This document shows positions 51,187-63,587 of a stretch of 64,000 nt of DNA, piece after piece. Origin of the DNA: Alligator mississippiensis (taxonomy: Eukaryota > Chordata > Crocodylia > Alligatoridae); the NCBI RefSeq assembly GCF_030867095.1, contig NC_081835.1, positions 16,872,501-16,936,500 of the forward strand, read 5' to 3'. Position numbers and translations under genes: made by a program. Below the pieces are notes generated by a model. That model had not been told where the DNA came from. It was given only the letters and a program-made list of their open reading frames with translations, and searched no databases. Numbering within the stretch: position 1 is the stretch's first letter; each line of letters begins with the position of its first letter.

Positions 51187-54100
51187 ATGTCCTACTGCCG
51201 GCAGGAAGGTGCGTCCCGGTGGGGGGAGGGCGCCGGGGGGCAGCCTCGTTCCCGTCCGCGCTCTCGCGGTCCTTCGTGGAGCGTTACATGTAACGTGTGT
51301 CCTGGCCCGGCTGTGCGCGCAAGGGCGCTGTGAGCCGTGCCGCCGGCTCGGACGGAGAGAGCTCGAGGAGGCGCGGTGCCTTTATCGCTGGTGGCTGCTC
51401 AGGCCTAGCTTGCCCGCCTAGCAGGGCGCTGCGACTGCGCTAGAGGGCACGCCCGAGCTGTGCGCTGGGAACCGCGCTATAAATGTAGACCGGCCACACG
51501 TGCAAAGTAAGACTGGCTCTGAGCACCAAGTAATGATCGCACCATTAATAGGTAAATCACGCTATAAATGTAGCCCGGACACATGTACAAAATAAGACTA
51601 GCCCCAAGCGCCAAGTAGTCATCACACCATTAATAGGTGAATTGCGCTATAAATGCAGACCAGCCCCACGCAGAAAGTAAGACTGCCCACGCCACAAGTG
51701 CTTAGTAATTATTGTACAATTTAATTGGTGACTCGCACAATGAGTTTAGACCAGCCATGCTGGCAAAATAACTATCGCTCAATTAACTAGTGATAGTAAA
51801 GGGAAGAAATTCCGCTGATACATAGTCTTGAACCATCTTAATTCTTGAACCATCTTAATTCTTTATTTGTAGTGTTTGCATCTTCAGATCCCTGCTCCTC
51901 AGTGATGTGAGCTTTGTCCTCGGGTCACAGCAGGGTGTTGTGAGCTCTAGAGGCTGAACCTCAGCTCTAGTTCCATAGGTAGCTAAACTATAAAAATAAA
52001 TCATTTTTACAGTTTTGACAAGTAACAGTTAAGACTGCTGAAAAGTATCATAGATTAATTACCATATAGGGAAGATAGTTGCTAAAAAAAGACAGTTGTC
52101 CCTTGAAGGGCACTGATTCCTCTAGATGACCTTGACAGTAGCAAGCATGCTGAGGTTAATCAAATGGATGTTTTACTGCAAAAATTATGCTCCCTCCCAA
52201 CTTGTGTGGTGTTCTTAGCTTCTTTGTTCTGGTTTGTGTAACTTGTCTGTTGTGATGTGGGAACATGGCTGCAACCAATTAGATATGTTATGGGACTTAT
52301 ATAAGCTTTCTCCTGCAGAGGACTATTGGACAAGATAAATAATGTGATGTGATACATCAGTTAACTTGTAAGAAATGTTAGGTGTGTTTTGGGAAGGTGG
52401 GGTTTTGCATTCTAAACTACGCTATGTTACCTAACTTTTTGAAAGAGACTTCAGAAAAAATCAACAACTTTTTTTTTTTTTATGTGAAAGTTCAGCCATT
52501 AAAATCTGGTTCTTTTCCCTTGAGTAGAGTTCCCTTGGTAGGTGTGATCAGCAATAGATGTTTTTAAGGAGCACATGCTCTTTTTAATATGACTTCAACC
52601 TTTATAGTTTCATAGTTGGTAGGGTCGGAAGGGACCTGAGGAGATCATCTAGTCCGACCCCCTGCTGTGGCAGGAAAGAGTACTGGGGTCAAATGACCCC
52701 AGCAAGGTGTTCGTCTAGCCTCCTTTTAAAGACCCCCAGGGTAGGAGCCAGCACCACTTCTCTTGGAAGTTGGTTCCAGGTCCTAGCCACCCTGACAGTG
52801 AAATAGCACCTCCTAATGTCTAGCCTGAAACTACCCTCCGCTAGCTTGTGTCTGTTGTTTCTTGTAACTCCTGGGATTGCTTGGGGGGAACAGGGACTCT
52901 CCCAATGCCTGCTGGTCCCCCTTGACTAGTCCCCCCTCAGCCTTCTCTTTTGGAGGCTGAACAGGTTCAGGTCCCTCAGCCTCTCCTCATAGGGCCTGCC
53001 GTGCTGCCCCCTGATCATGCGGGTGGCCCTCCTCTGGACCCTCTCCACATCCCTCCTGAAGTGCGGCGCCCAGAACTGGACGCAGAACTCTAGCTGCGGC
53101 CTGACCAGTGCTGCATAGAGGGGGAGGATCACCTCCTTGGACCTGCTTGAGATGCATCTGTGGATGTACGACAGGGTATGGTTGGCCTTCCTGACCGTGT
53201 CCCCACACTGTCGGCCCATGTTCATTGAGGCATCAGTGATGACTCCGAGATCCTTTTCTGTCTCAACACTGGCGAGAAGGGAGGTAAAATTCACCTTAAG
53301 TTGACTGAAGTAAATACACTTGAAATTTTAAAAAATTTTTAGCTATCTTAACTAGCGGTTCATTGATAAAGATTTTTTTTTGGCTCATACCAATAGCCAA
53401 TTATTAACCAGCCATATTGGCCGATACTGATCCAATAGTCAATGTGCAGCCTGGCTGTTAAGCCTGTGCTGGAGGGGGGAGGGGGAGGAGCAGGCAGATT
53501 GACGCCCCCACGATGAGGGAGGAAGTGGGGCTGGGGCAGGCATTGCCCAGCTGGGGCAGGGCAGGGCATGGGGTGGAGCTGCAGGCAGCTTTTCCGGGGG
53601 AGGGAGCGGCTCCCCAAAACTGTGCACTGTTTGGGGTGGCATGGGGGGCATGTGCCCCCTGCATTTGTGGGCTGGGCGAGGGCAGGCTGCGAGGTCGGGG
53701 CCAAGGGCTTCGCTGGCCACTTCCCAGCAGGAGTGCTGGGCCAGGGCTGCGCTCAGGGCAGGCGAGGGTGGGAGTGGGGGCGGGATGGGCTCAGCTGCAC
53801 AGGGCGGGCAGCAGCACTGGAAGAGGTGGCATTGGGGCCACGGAGCTATGGCCACCCCAAAGTTCTCCGTCGCCACCCCTTCCGCCACCACTGCTGCCCA
53901 CCTTGCGCAACTGAGCCTGCCCTGAGTACAGCTCTGGCTCAGCCTCCTGCTGGGAAGAGGTCAGAGCAGCCCCTGGCCCTGAGCCTGCAGCGGGCAGCCC
54001 ACCCTCACCTTGTACACAAATCTGTGGGGCACAGGCCCCACATGCTTCCCCCAGGGGTGCATGCAGCAGCAGGGAGCTGCCCCCCAGTCCCCCCAGCAAG

Positions 54101-56518
54101 CTGCCCATGGCCCTGCCCTGTGCCCCACCATGCCCAAGCCCCACTCCCTCCCTCACTGTGGGGGCCTCAGTCTGTCCCCCCCCGACACATGCACCCCTTT
54201 TCCCCCTACAGACTTACAAGCCGGATGCTGCTCTCCACGCTACCCGGCTGCATTCCTGGCCATGTGCAGACTGCAGCTGTGCACACGCACACAGCATTTA
54301 TCGGTGACATTATCAGATACACGGACCAAAAAAGCTGGTGTAGCCAATTGCCAGTAATGTAAATTTTCCTTTTATCGGTGCCGATTTGATATGGACTGAT
54401 ATATTGGTGCACCTCTAATCTTAATGTATCCTAGGTGAAATTGTGCCTGTGTGCATCATCAGTTAAACTTGTTTTCTTTGCCTTTACTGTTGATCTGCAC
54501 AAATACTGTTTTTCTCTGTTTATGAATCCAAAATTGTCTTATTTGAAAAAAACCCCAAATTCTCTCATTAAATACTCAAAATCCACGTTTCTTTCACAAT
54601 TAATATGAAACAGCACTCTGTGTGTGTGTGTGTGTGTGTTGAAAACAATGTTTCATTGATATATTTACAGTTTTAAAGCAATTTGGAAGCCCACCAATGC
54701 CTCAGTTGTTATTATAATAAAATACATTCTAAATACCTATATATTAGGGCTTTTGATTTTGGTTTTTTTATCATGGAAAATCAGAGCTCCACTGCCAGGA
54801 CATGGGTCCAACTGAGGCTATCCCGTCTCCATCCTGCCCCGAGCAGCCCCGATATGCCAGTGCCCTGCCCATTCTGTTGCCCCTCACTCCCAAGCCACAG
54901 CACCCCCCTTCCCCCCCCCCCCCGACCTGCTGGTGACCCTCACTCCCGACCTGCAGCCCCCTGGTCCTGCCGGTATCCTTCACTCCCGATCCACTGCCCT
55001 CAGCCCCCCAGGATGTGAATAAAGGAAGGGATATGTGGGGAATAGGATGGGTGTGGTGAAAAGGGTTGCGAGCACAGGAAACGTGGTGGGGTGGGGGAGC
55101 ACAGGTGATGTGTGAGGGGGGGTGGGAGGGGCATGTGCCTCCTCCAGATTTTTGTGCCCACAGCTGCCAGGACCAGCTTCAGGCACAAGCTGCCTCCATG
55201 GCCCAGTGGGCATGACTGGGTATAGGAGGGAGTGCTGTACTGTGCTGCCATAGCCACCATGATGAAGCATGACAGTGTGAAGTTGTGCACCCTGCTGCTG
55301 CCAGGTGGGCAGAGGATGGCTCACCCTGGTGACGCGGCACTCCCTCCTGTGCCGGGTCCTGCCCACTGGACTATGGAGGCAGTTCCTGCCCAGAGCTGGT
55401 CCAGTCAGGCTGCAGCCCTGTACCCTGCTGTGGGTGCAGAAATCTGGGGGCACATATCCCTCCCCATGCACTGCCTATATCCCGCCCCTCCCCCCCCCCA
55501 TGTTGGGTAAGCCCTTCCCCCCAAAAAACTTATCTAGAGGGAGCCGCTCTCCCTGGCTGCCACATGCCTCTGCACATACGTGTGGCACCCCCTGCCCCCC
55601 GTGTCCTAGCCCTTTGCAGGCTGGAGCTCAGCCAGCCTGCAAGAGGAAACCTGCAGTTTCCCAGGTTTTTGTCCTTTAAAGGAGAAAATCCATATTTTTT
55701 CCACAGTAAATGGAAAACTTGGATCCCAGTGATCTGAAATACTAAACCTGAAGTATTTTCTCGTAACAGAATTTCCTAAGAGCCGTCGCAGTACAGTAAT
55801 AGAAAGCTACAGTCCTTTCCAGTCCCAAGCCCTTGAATCTTGGCAGTTGATTCCAGTGTCCCTGAGAAATACCTATTGTAGTGCCGAATCCCTACACATC
55901 TTCCCTGGCATCTCGTTCAAGGGCCCAAGTCCTTTTATTAAAGTTGTTAACATTTATCCTAAATTGCCCTGTTGCATCTTCAGCTCATTATGTCTTGTTC
56001 TGTCTTGTTGACTAATGAGAATATTTGAACCCTGTCCCCTTCAGACGGTTCTTTTATATATTTGTAGACAGTTTTCCTGTCTCGCCTCAGTCATCTTTTT
56101 CTCTAGATTAAACAGCCTGGTTCTTTTAACTTTCTCTTGTAGGTCTTGGTTTCAAAATTTTTAATCATTTTTAATGTTTCCTCTGAACAATTTGTCATCG
56201 TCTCTTTTCAATGTGCTGCCCCCCAGGCCAATTGCTGTTCCAATTGAAAGGGTAACCAAAACCAAGTAGAGCAGAATCATTAGCTTTTTTGCATGCAAAC
56301 GGATACATTCATTTTAACAGCTCAAAGGATTGTGTAGGGCAGTGGTTTTATAAGTGGTATGTTTTATCTCAGCTTATATTTTCTCTGAATAGTTGCTTTT
56401 CTTTATTCTTTAACATTAGGAAAAGACAAAATTATATTTGTGACCAAAGAAGACCATGCAACACCAAGCAACGCTGAGCTAGTTGCAGATGACCCCAATG
56501 ACCCCTATGAAGACCAAG
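51187..56518 (+). CDS. CHCHD4: CHCHD4 (MIA40), mitochondrial oxidoreductase, first two exons only
   Basis: Exon 1 is 51187-51208 (MSYCRQE plus one base) and exon 2 is 56420-56518, with a 5.2-kb intron between. Together they code 40 residues, [11 protein letters not shown] through [11 protein letters not shown], which match human CHCHD4 except for a few substitutions. Exon 2 ends in phase 1, as needed to continue GLILPNG. CHCHD4 imports and oxidises cysteine-rich proteins in the mitochondrial intermembrane space. Its catalytic CPC motif and twin CX9C helices are coded by the next exon, which I could not find up to base 64000, so the gene is truncated by the window and not by damage. Exon 1 lies in the CpG island shared with TMEM43. 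Confidence 0.95.
51474..51790 (+). repeat. Tandem repeat, 85-91 bp unit, about 3.6 copies
   Basis: Units begin at 51474, 51559, 51644 and 51735. Each starts GCGCTATAAATGTAGACC or a variant, continues CAAAGTAAGACTGGC and ends ACCATTAATAGGTGAAT. The first two spacings are exactly 85 bp. The fourth unit is more worn and is cut short. It sits in CHCHD4 intron 1, just outside the CpG island. Confidence 0.85.
52607..53294 (-). mobile_element. CR1 LINE 3' part, antisense in CHCHD4 intron 1
   Basis: The minus-strand frame 52926-53294 reads CR1 reverse transcriptase C-terminus ([23 protein letters not shown], then [15 protein letters not shown]). The 3' tail on the plus strand is TTTCATAGTTGGTAGGGTCGG. 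Truncated at its 5' end. Confidence 0.92.
53353..54417. mobile_element. Palindromic hAT-type element, TAGNGGTGCATCGATA family copy 1
   Basis: Starts TAGCGGTTCATTGATAAAG and ends GATATATTGGTGCACCTCTA. The flanks are ATCTTAAC (53345-53352) and ATCTTAAT (54418-54425), 7 of 8. The two halves are rough inverted copies (GGGAGGAAGTGGGGCTGGGG near 53518 against CCCCACTCCCTCCCTCACTG near 54139). 1065 bp. The long GC-rich frames on both strands are products of the palindrome and do not resemble a transposase. Confidence 0.88.
54619..54639 (+). repeat. (TG)n microsatellite
   Basis: About ten uninterrupted TG units in CHCHD4 intron 1. Confidence 0.9.
54748..55730. mobile_element. Probable GC-rich DNA transposon
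   Basis: Begins TAGGGCTTTTGATTTTGG with TCATGGAAAATC, and the right side carries GGAGAAAATCCAT and TAAATGGAAAACTTGG, possibly its inverted end. The body is GC-rich with C runs, like neighbouring hAT-type elements. The right border and target duplication were not settled. Confidence 0.4.
55780..56220 (-). mobile_element. Old CR1/L3-type LINE fragment
   Basis: The plus strand reads TCGCCTCAGTCATCTTTTTC, TAGATTAAACAGCCTGGTTC, TTAACTTTCTCTTGTAGGTC and AATCATTTTTAATGTTTCC, the antisense order of the conserved CR1/L3 region (tcttctccagactaaacagcccagttc, cctctcctcataggtcatg). It is much more diverged than the other CR1 copies. Confidence 0.6.
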
Positions 56519-59500
56519 GTCAGTATTTTTTGACATATTGCTGGGGGGAGGAGGAATATTTGTTTTTATGTTTAATAGTCTAATAGATACCATCTCCATT
56601 CAAGTTGATAGAACAAGAGCACATCCTCAATTAATCCTTAAAACCTCAGTCAGTACCACTGGAAATTGGACTTCATATAACTCAGGTGTCATCTTCATGT
56701 ACTTGCCCTTTGATGAAGTCCTAGGCTTTGTCCAGCTTCGTATTGTAAGCTAACTTAAAAACCAAGGACTTCTAGACCTGTCTGTGATACCAGTTAGAGG
56801 AGGGGTTAATGTTGCTGAACCCCATAGAGGATGAGAGTAAATCTCTAACTTTATGTACTGCAAGCTCCCTAATGATCTTGATTTTTACCTACAGCAGTCC
56901 AACACTGCTGTAAAACTCTGTAAGCCATTGTCATGTGTGCTGTGCGTTGCACTTGTAGTCCAGGCTCCCCCTTCTCCCCCCACCTTTATTCTCCGTGTTA
57001 ACATGGTCAAGCCTTGAGTCACAGAAATCCTTAGGTTTTGTGTCTGTGTTTTGTTTTTTTGACTCCTATATAGTCACTCCTAATACCAGTGTCTGGCATT
57101 TTTAAAAGTCTAAGGAAGGTAATGGGAGTTGGCTACCTAACGTTTTAATAAGGATTGGGACTCTGCTTTGCTGCCCCTAAACCTTGCATAGTGCTAGCTT
57201 CACAGAGATACAGTTCTCAGCCACACCTACTGATTTGAGAGACAAGGCGCTTCAATTTGGGATTTAAGTTTGCCACATTATCATGCAGTACTGATGCTAA
57301 ACAGTTTAGATGAATGATTGCATGACTTTTCTGTTTTAATATTCCTACTTATTATATTTTATGAGGCAGAATAGTTTGGTATTAAGCCTTATAAAAGTTC
57401 TGGTTGCCTAGCACAATTTTTTTTAAATGGGTAAATTAAAGCATCCTAGTTCATCATCAGGGTAAAGGCTAAGTGGGTAGATTTTTTTTGCCTATGTTAA
57501 TGAATTCTCATTAAGATTTTTAAGACTAAATGAGGAATTTATTAGCTCAGTTCTGTATTCACCAAACCTATAAGTCAGTATTTTCAAATGTGAGTGCCTG
57601 AAGTTAGGCTACTAAATAAAAATTACTTTTTTTTTGTTTTTAGAGGTTCTGGTAACTTGCAACTCTTACTGACATTAATTAGAGTTTAGGATGATCTGCA
57701 GCTCTGAAAACTGTGTGACATTTTTAGGTGCTTCCCTTCAGGAATTCCTGTTTAAAACTTGGCTTTAGTATCTACTTCAGTTTGCAAAACTTTGGTGATT
57801 TTGAACTAGGTCACTTCTGCTTTCTCTCCTGAACATTTGTTAAAGGTCAGGTTATTGGTTAAAATGTAACTGGCTTCTTAATCTCTAGGGGGCAGTATTC
57901 ATGCGTCATTTAACACCCAGAAAAGTACATTGGGGTATTAACAGATTTGCAGTGTGTGGTCTTATTTGAACTATATCTTTTCTTAAATGAGTTTTTGTTT
58001 TTATATGTGGTTTTATATTAAAATGAGCTTGCACTAGCTGTTTGCATCAGATTCAGAGCCTGATTACAGCAGCATGCAGAATCAGCAGATGTATCAGAAC
58101 ACACACTTCTCTGGACAGCATCACGTCCTCTAGGTTTTGCAGTGACCTGAATAACAGTGAAGAAGGATTTAAAAGAAAATCCTTTAATTTTAGTTGCCTG
58201 TGTTTGTTAGCTGTAATGAATCTTTTCATAGCACAGTAATTTTTCAGATCCATAGCTTCTCCAAGCTTCATTTGATTTCCTAAGATACTTTTGAAGTTTA
58301 GGGCAGTATGGTATGAGGTTGTCTGTATAGCTGAGTTTTAGGCCAGGACTCTGTTCACAGTCCTGTCTCTCCCCTGCCCTTTAAGGCTGTTAAAATCCTA
58401 GAAATGAAGCAGTGTATTATTCTGAGCCATTTCCTGATAATATGAAAGCATTTGTGTGCAAGAAAGAGCATGAGGTTTAAATGTCTGAAATTATTTGCCC
58501 CAAGAAGTTGCTAACATTGGTACAGTATCTACTAACACAAGGCAGTAGTATTAATTAAGGGCTAGGGTAAGACAGTCCATGGGAAATTCTTATGAAAATT
58601 AGGTTGACTGAACATAAACAGCTTCACTGTAGTTAGCAGTTAGAAATGTATCCTTAGACTCTATTTGCTAATGCTCCTCAGCTATTTTAATTAAAATAAA
58701 AGTTTTGCTAGCCTTTCCAATATTTGTTACTGATTGACTTGATGGTATTGGATGTTAAGCTTATCCCCTTTCTGAGATGAAAAGAATCAGTCTGGTTCCA
58801 CCCCTCAAACTTCCTGGTGTCTATGTTTTATTGCAGAAAAGATAAGCAAAATCTAAAGTTTGGTATCTCTCAGTTCTTTTACCCTTCGTATTTTCAGGCA
58901 GAACATTACTAGCTAAGAGCCAGTGCTCAGACTGCATATTTGGTGAGAACAGTCTGTGCATTCGGATTTGTCAGCATCCTCACTGTGAGTGATGCATCAG
59001 CTGCTAAATGCTTCAAATAGAGACCTCTGCTGGCTGTGAAATATTCATATAGAATTATTTTTTCAGTTTGTGTGCATCTGTAACTTCCTGACTATAGGTA
59101 GAAGTATAGAGAATAGAATCTACAGATTATTTTAATAAAAAAGTTCATATGTAATGCAGGCACTTTATCAGCATTTATCAGTTGTTTTTTAAACTTTGTT
59201 TAATATGAGTAACCTGTTTAATGTAAACTTTCCCTTAGAAAACTTTCCCTTAGAAAACTAAGAGCAGGAATCAGGTCTTCCAAATCTTATAAAAGCAGCT
59301 TTTTTTCTAATATATAGTAGTAATAGTCTTTGTATAGTCATTTTGATTAGATGATGGAGAGCCTGACTTTCTCTGGTATCTGGGCTCTTTCTTTTCCTCT
59401 GCAAAACTAGAGGCTGTCCCTTAAAATAAAAGGAATAAAGGTAGCATTGCAGAATGCTACATCTGGAGAACGTGTATGTCTCTGGAGATCTTATAATACA

Positions 59501-61914
59501 TTTCACAGTTCAATGCATGGTAAGTCACCTTGTGTAATATATAACTGAACAAAGCTGACTGCTGGGACTGTTGCTTACATTGGCAAATTTGTATATTCAT
59601 ACTGGCTTGGGTTATGTAAGCTTGCTTCGAGTCTTAGAAATTTTTCATTCTAATTATACAGACGGTCTTGGAACGTGTCTAGTTTTCAGCTCTAGGAATC
59701 ATCTTATACCTTTACCAAAAGGAACTTTTCTAGTGATGGAACATGGATGTATAGGTGATGTACTAGTTAGCAGTCATTTCCCTGCAACTGAGCGTTGTTG
59801 GTATTTCAGGTAATATTAAAAAATTATAGTCCAGTAAGCAAATCAGTTAGTTATATTGGCAGTGCCAGATAAACAAGGGAAGAAAAGGATGTCTGTCTTG
59901 GCTTTAGTGTGGCTCAGAGCAGTCATGCAAGGAATTGGAATGTGAATAATGAACATAGTTCTCTTAGGACCTATATGGAGGGGTTGGTTTGTGATTCTTC
60001 TCTGCCAGTGGTCTTATCGGTTCCATGAAGGGGGTCAGTATTTTGCAGTGTTTCCTTTTCCAATTGGGTGGCACAAGTTAAATTTCAAGGCAGCCAAGAG
60101 AAAGTCTCTTTGAAGGGCCAGAGCTTATGTTTAAGTGTGAAAGGGTTATGGCAAGGGTGAAAGACAGGTATCTTCTCTGCAGTACAGTAATTCCAACACT
60201 TTAGGCCACCAGTTGGGTATCAGCGTTATATTTATAAGCTCGATTTGACTTGTTGTGTAGTGAGAGGTGTGAAGGGTGGAAAAAGGAGGCCAGATGGGTT
60301 GGAGAAAACTTTGCCAAGCAAAAGAGACCTTATTTCTATTAAAGGTGTATATGATCCAACATTAAGATTGCTTTTGCATTAAATACCATGTTAAGCTTTT
60401 CTTAACAGGCTGTCTCACTTAAAAGGTTCTCACTTCAGTCATCGCAAGCTATAACACAGTCAATCAAAACAGAGAGACAATTCACTTATTACAGATTACT
60501 TCTGCATCTAAGGGGAGGGCAATTTGTGGGCAGAGAAGGATGTACAGGCAGAAGCTCTGGTTCCTTGTGTGGTTTGTATTTAAAAGAAAATTGAAAAAGG
60601 CATGCCATTCATGAAGTAACATACAGGCTATTTTAATTTAGCTTCTGCTTAAAGTAGCGGACTTAGGTTTCCAGTGTTCAGCTGCTATATAATAACTCTC
60701 AGTAAGAAGCCCTTTGATCTTTTTGCTATGTTATATAAAGAGTTTTCACACATGTGAGGAAGAATGTTGTATAAATGTGCCATTATCTGTATCAAGTCTT
60801 TATACAATTTAAACTTTTTAAATTTATTTGAAATACGATTGTTTTGGGGCCCTTCTTGATCCTTGGCATTAAAATGAAGTTTAATTATTTTTTCAGGATA
60901 GCCTTTACATAATAAGGGAATTTAAGTCATTAATTGATTAGTTTATTTAGCAAAACCTTAATTATTGCACTTCACTGTGAGGCGAGGGGGGTGTGGGAAT
61001 ATAGCTACATTAATTTTCCTCTCCTTTCTGTGCTGTCAGTTGTGAGGCTTCAGTTTGTGTTGTCAAAATGAGAGAATCTAGAGATCGCTTTCCAATCTAG
61101 ATGTAGTAAAGCAAATACAATAGGCAAAGCTGCCAGATGATTCAACACTAATTGGGTTGATAAACAAGGGAGGACGGATCTAAATTATTGCATTAGGTAT
61201 CACAAAGGCTGTACTTACAGTGGGATTCTTTATTTCTTTAAGCCCCTTTTCCATTGGTGGCTCGGACAGAGCAAGCAAGTTAAGGAGCCATTCATCCAGT
61301 TTGGAATTACAAACATGGACAGATACTCTGCCTATTTAAAGCATTACTTCTTGTTTACACAGTGCGAACAGATGGACTTCAGGAACTTGGAAATTCTTTA
61401 GGGTGGTTTAATCCTCAGTGAGAAATGGGTCCTATCACTTGTGATGTATATAAAAACATATTGACTATATGTAATGGATTTGCATAATGTTGTGCATGCA
61501 ATATAACTTGTTAGTGTTCTGAAAACAAATTGGTTATAAAAAATCATGGATAAATTTAGGCTGGAAGGAAGAAACAGCCTGCCAGTAGGAGTCATGGATT
61601 TAAAAAAAACAACCCGTCTTTTCTACTACTACTTAATCTGAAGCTTGATAAATTTACCAGTTTATATAACTCACCAGTCTAGGCCCTTTATTTGTCATGA
61701 TGCATATTGCAAGTGACTTCAAAGTATAATATCAAATATAGCTTGCTTGGAAGGATTCCTGGGGTGCACCTGAAAAAAAAAATTCAAAACACAGAGTAGT
61801 TCAGAGATTTTAAAAAGAGCACTCTACTTACTTGCATTGTTTCACCTGATAGACTAGGTAACCCAGGAGCTGTCTTTGAGTCCCTCATTTCATACAGTTC
61901 TAGCTGCTGGTATA
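56519..61914. other. CHCHD4 intron 2, first part, no exon or clear repeat seen
   Basis: Starts at the donor gtcagt after exon 2. AT-rich throughout. The text of CHCHD4 exon 3 (GLILPNGNINWNCPC) was looked for in all forward frames and not found. Confidence 0.5.
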
Positions 61915-62947
61915 TAGGGGTGCATCGATAGAGATTTTTGGGGCTGATACTGATAGCTGATTTTTAAGGATGCATATCAGCTAATACTGATCCGATTTCC
62001 GATATGCAGCCCGGCAGCTTGAAGAGCTGTGTCCAGCTGGTAAGTCTGTTGTAGTGGAAGGGGTGGGGGAAGGGAGGGGTGTGGGGGGGGCAGATCAAGG
62101 CTCGTGCAGTGAGAGAGGGAGTGTGGCGGGGCTGGGGCAGGCACTGCCCAGGTGGGGCGTGGGGTGGAGCCGCGGAGAGTGGGGGGTGTCTCCCACCGCT
62201 GCCCAGACCCCAGGAGGGCATGGGGGGGCACGTGTCCCCCAGATCTGCATGGGGTAGGGCGGCTGATTCTGGGGCTGGTGGTGGGCTCTTCCTGGCAGGG
62301 GCTGGGCTGCGCGAGGGGCAGGCAGTGGCAGTGCTGGGAGTGGGACTACAGCGGAGTGCTGTAGCCACCCCAAAATTCGCCGTAGCCTTCCCTAACCTCC
62401 CTCCCTGTGCTGCTGCCACCCACCCTGAGCGCAGCCCGGCCTGGCTCCTGCTGTGAAGAGCCCGACACTGACTCCAGCCTGCAGCGGCAGCTGCCCTGCC
62501 CTGTGCGGATCCAGGGGGCATGCCCCCCACCCATGTCCTCTTGGGGTATGCGCAGCAGTGGGAGCCGCCCCTCCCCCCCTGGGCCCTCTGGACAAGCCGC
62601 GGCTCCATCCTGCGCCCCGCCCTGCCCTGCCCTGCCCTGCCCTGGCTGGGCAGTCCCTGCTCCAGCCTCACTCATTCCCTAATCGCGGGGGCCTCGACCT
62701 ACCTTCCCCCCACGCCCCTTCCCTTTCCCCTCTCCTTTCACCACAACAGACTTACCAGCTGGACACAGCTCTTCAAGCTGCCAAGCTATGCTCCTGGTCC
62801 CATGCATGCTGCAGCTGCATACACGCACGAGGCATTTATTGGCCACATTATCAGCCTCATCAGGCAAAAAAGGCCAATTTCTGATCTAGTCATTTTCTTT
62901 ATATTGTTGCCAATCCAATATCAGACTGATGTATTGGTGCACCTCTA
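61915..62947. mobile_element. Palindromic hAT-type element, TAGNGGTGCATCGATA family copy 2
   Basis: Starts TAGGGGTGCATCGATAG and ends GTATTGGTGCACCTCTA. A perfect 8-bp target duplication CTGGTATA flanks it (61907-61914, 62948-62955). The 40 bp at 62013-62052 are an exact inverted copy of 62743-62782, and much of the remaining arms also pairs. 1033 bp, no transposase. CHCHD4 intron 2. Confidence 0.93.
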
Positions 62948-63191
62948 CTGGTATATCTTATTACTTTAAATGCACACTTATCTATACCTCAGCTCCACTG
63001 GAGAAAAAAAAATGTTTTTCATTCTATCCTCCAAGACAAGGTTTCTGTATTGGAAGCTTGTTCCTTCTATGAGGAAAGATCACCACCAATTTGACAATTA
63101 AGAACAATAGATGTGTTCCAAAGGTTTGTATGTGGGAAGTCCTGTTTTATGGTCATGTTTGGAACTTAAAACTAACAACTTCTGCTTTGGT

Positions 63192-63587
63192 AGTGCTCAG
63201 CCTTTCGGCCCCACAGGGCTGGTCTGCTGGCTGGATTAGGTCCTACCTCCCAGGGTCGGGCCCTGCTCTGCCTTCGCCTGGTCCCGTATGCTTGGATTAG
63301 GCTCTGGTGCTTTGCTGCCCCTGCACACGGGAAGTGATCCCTAGCATCCTGTACCACACAACATGCTGAAATCAGCACCCCCTCCCCACTGCATGTCTGA
63401 CCTAGCATACAGGACTGGGCTACCAGGCCCATGCGGCTCCCCATAGATGCCAGAAACTTAGCAGTAGGGGAACAGCAATTAACACTGCCACTGCGCCCCT
63501 GATGCCAGGCTTTTAGACCCACAGGGAGCCTGCAGGCTGGATGATACAGCTCCGGGAGCCAGATCTTTGGGGTTGATTACCCCTGGT
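63192..63587. mobile_element. Probable hAT-type remnant
   Basis: Ends GGGGTTGATTACCCCTG, the form of a hAT right end. The left border is not clear (about TAGTGCTCAGCCTTTCGGCCC). The interior is moderately GC-rich and non-coding. No target duplication found. Confidence 0.4.

Larger units (their letters stand above)
50560..51420. promoter_or_regulatory. Bidirectional CpG-island promoter of TMEM43 and CHCHD4
   Basis: The TMEM43 ATG (50757, minus) and the CHCHD4 ATG (51187, plus) diverge over 429 bp of CpG-dense DNA with no TATA box. The island extends into both first introns. It holds a strong ZNF143-type site and three related half sites. Open frames on both strands here, including one upstream of and continuous with the TMEM43 start, reflect the lack of A+T-rich stop codons. 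Confidence 0.85.

Noticed and set aside
50551-51421. Long frames around the TMEM43-CHCHD4 start sites, including an upstream extension of TMEM43 to 50913
   Set aside because: CpG-island composition. The start at 50757 gives exactly the family length of 400 residues, and the upstream text is arginine-rich with no known counterpart.
53439-54362. Several long overlapping frames on both strands
   Set aside because: They come from the GC-rich arms of a palindromic transposable element, have proline and alanine-rich text and resemble no transposase.
61964-62969. 235-codon minus frame and partners
   Set aside because: Same reason: reading of inverted GC-rich arms in all frames. The left arm frame mirrors the right arm frame.
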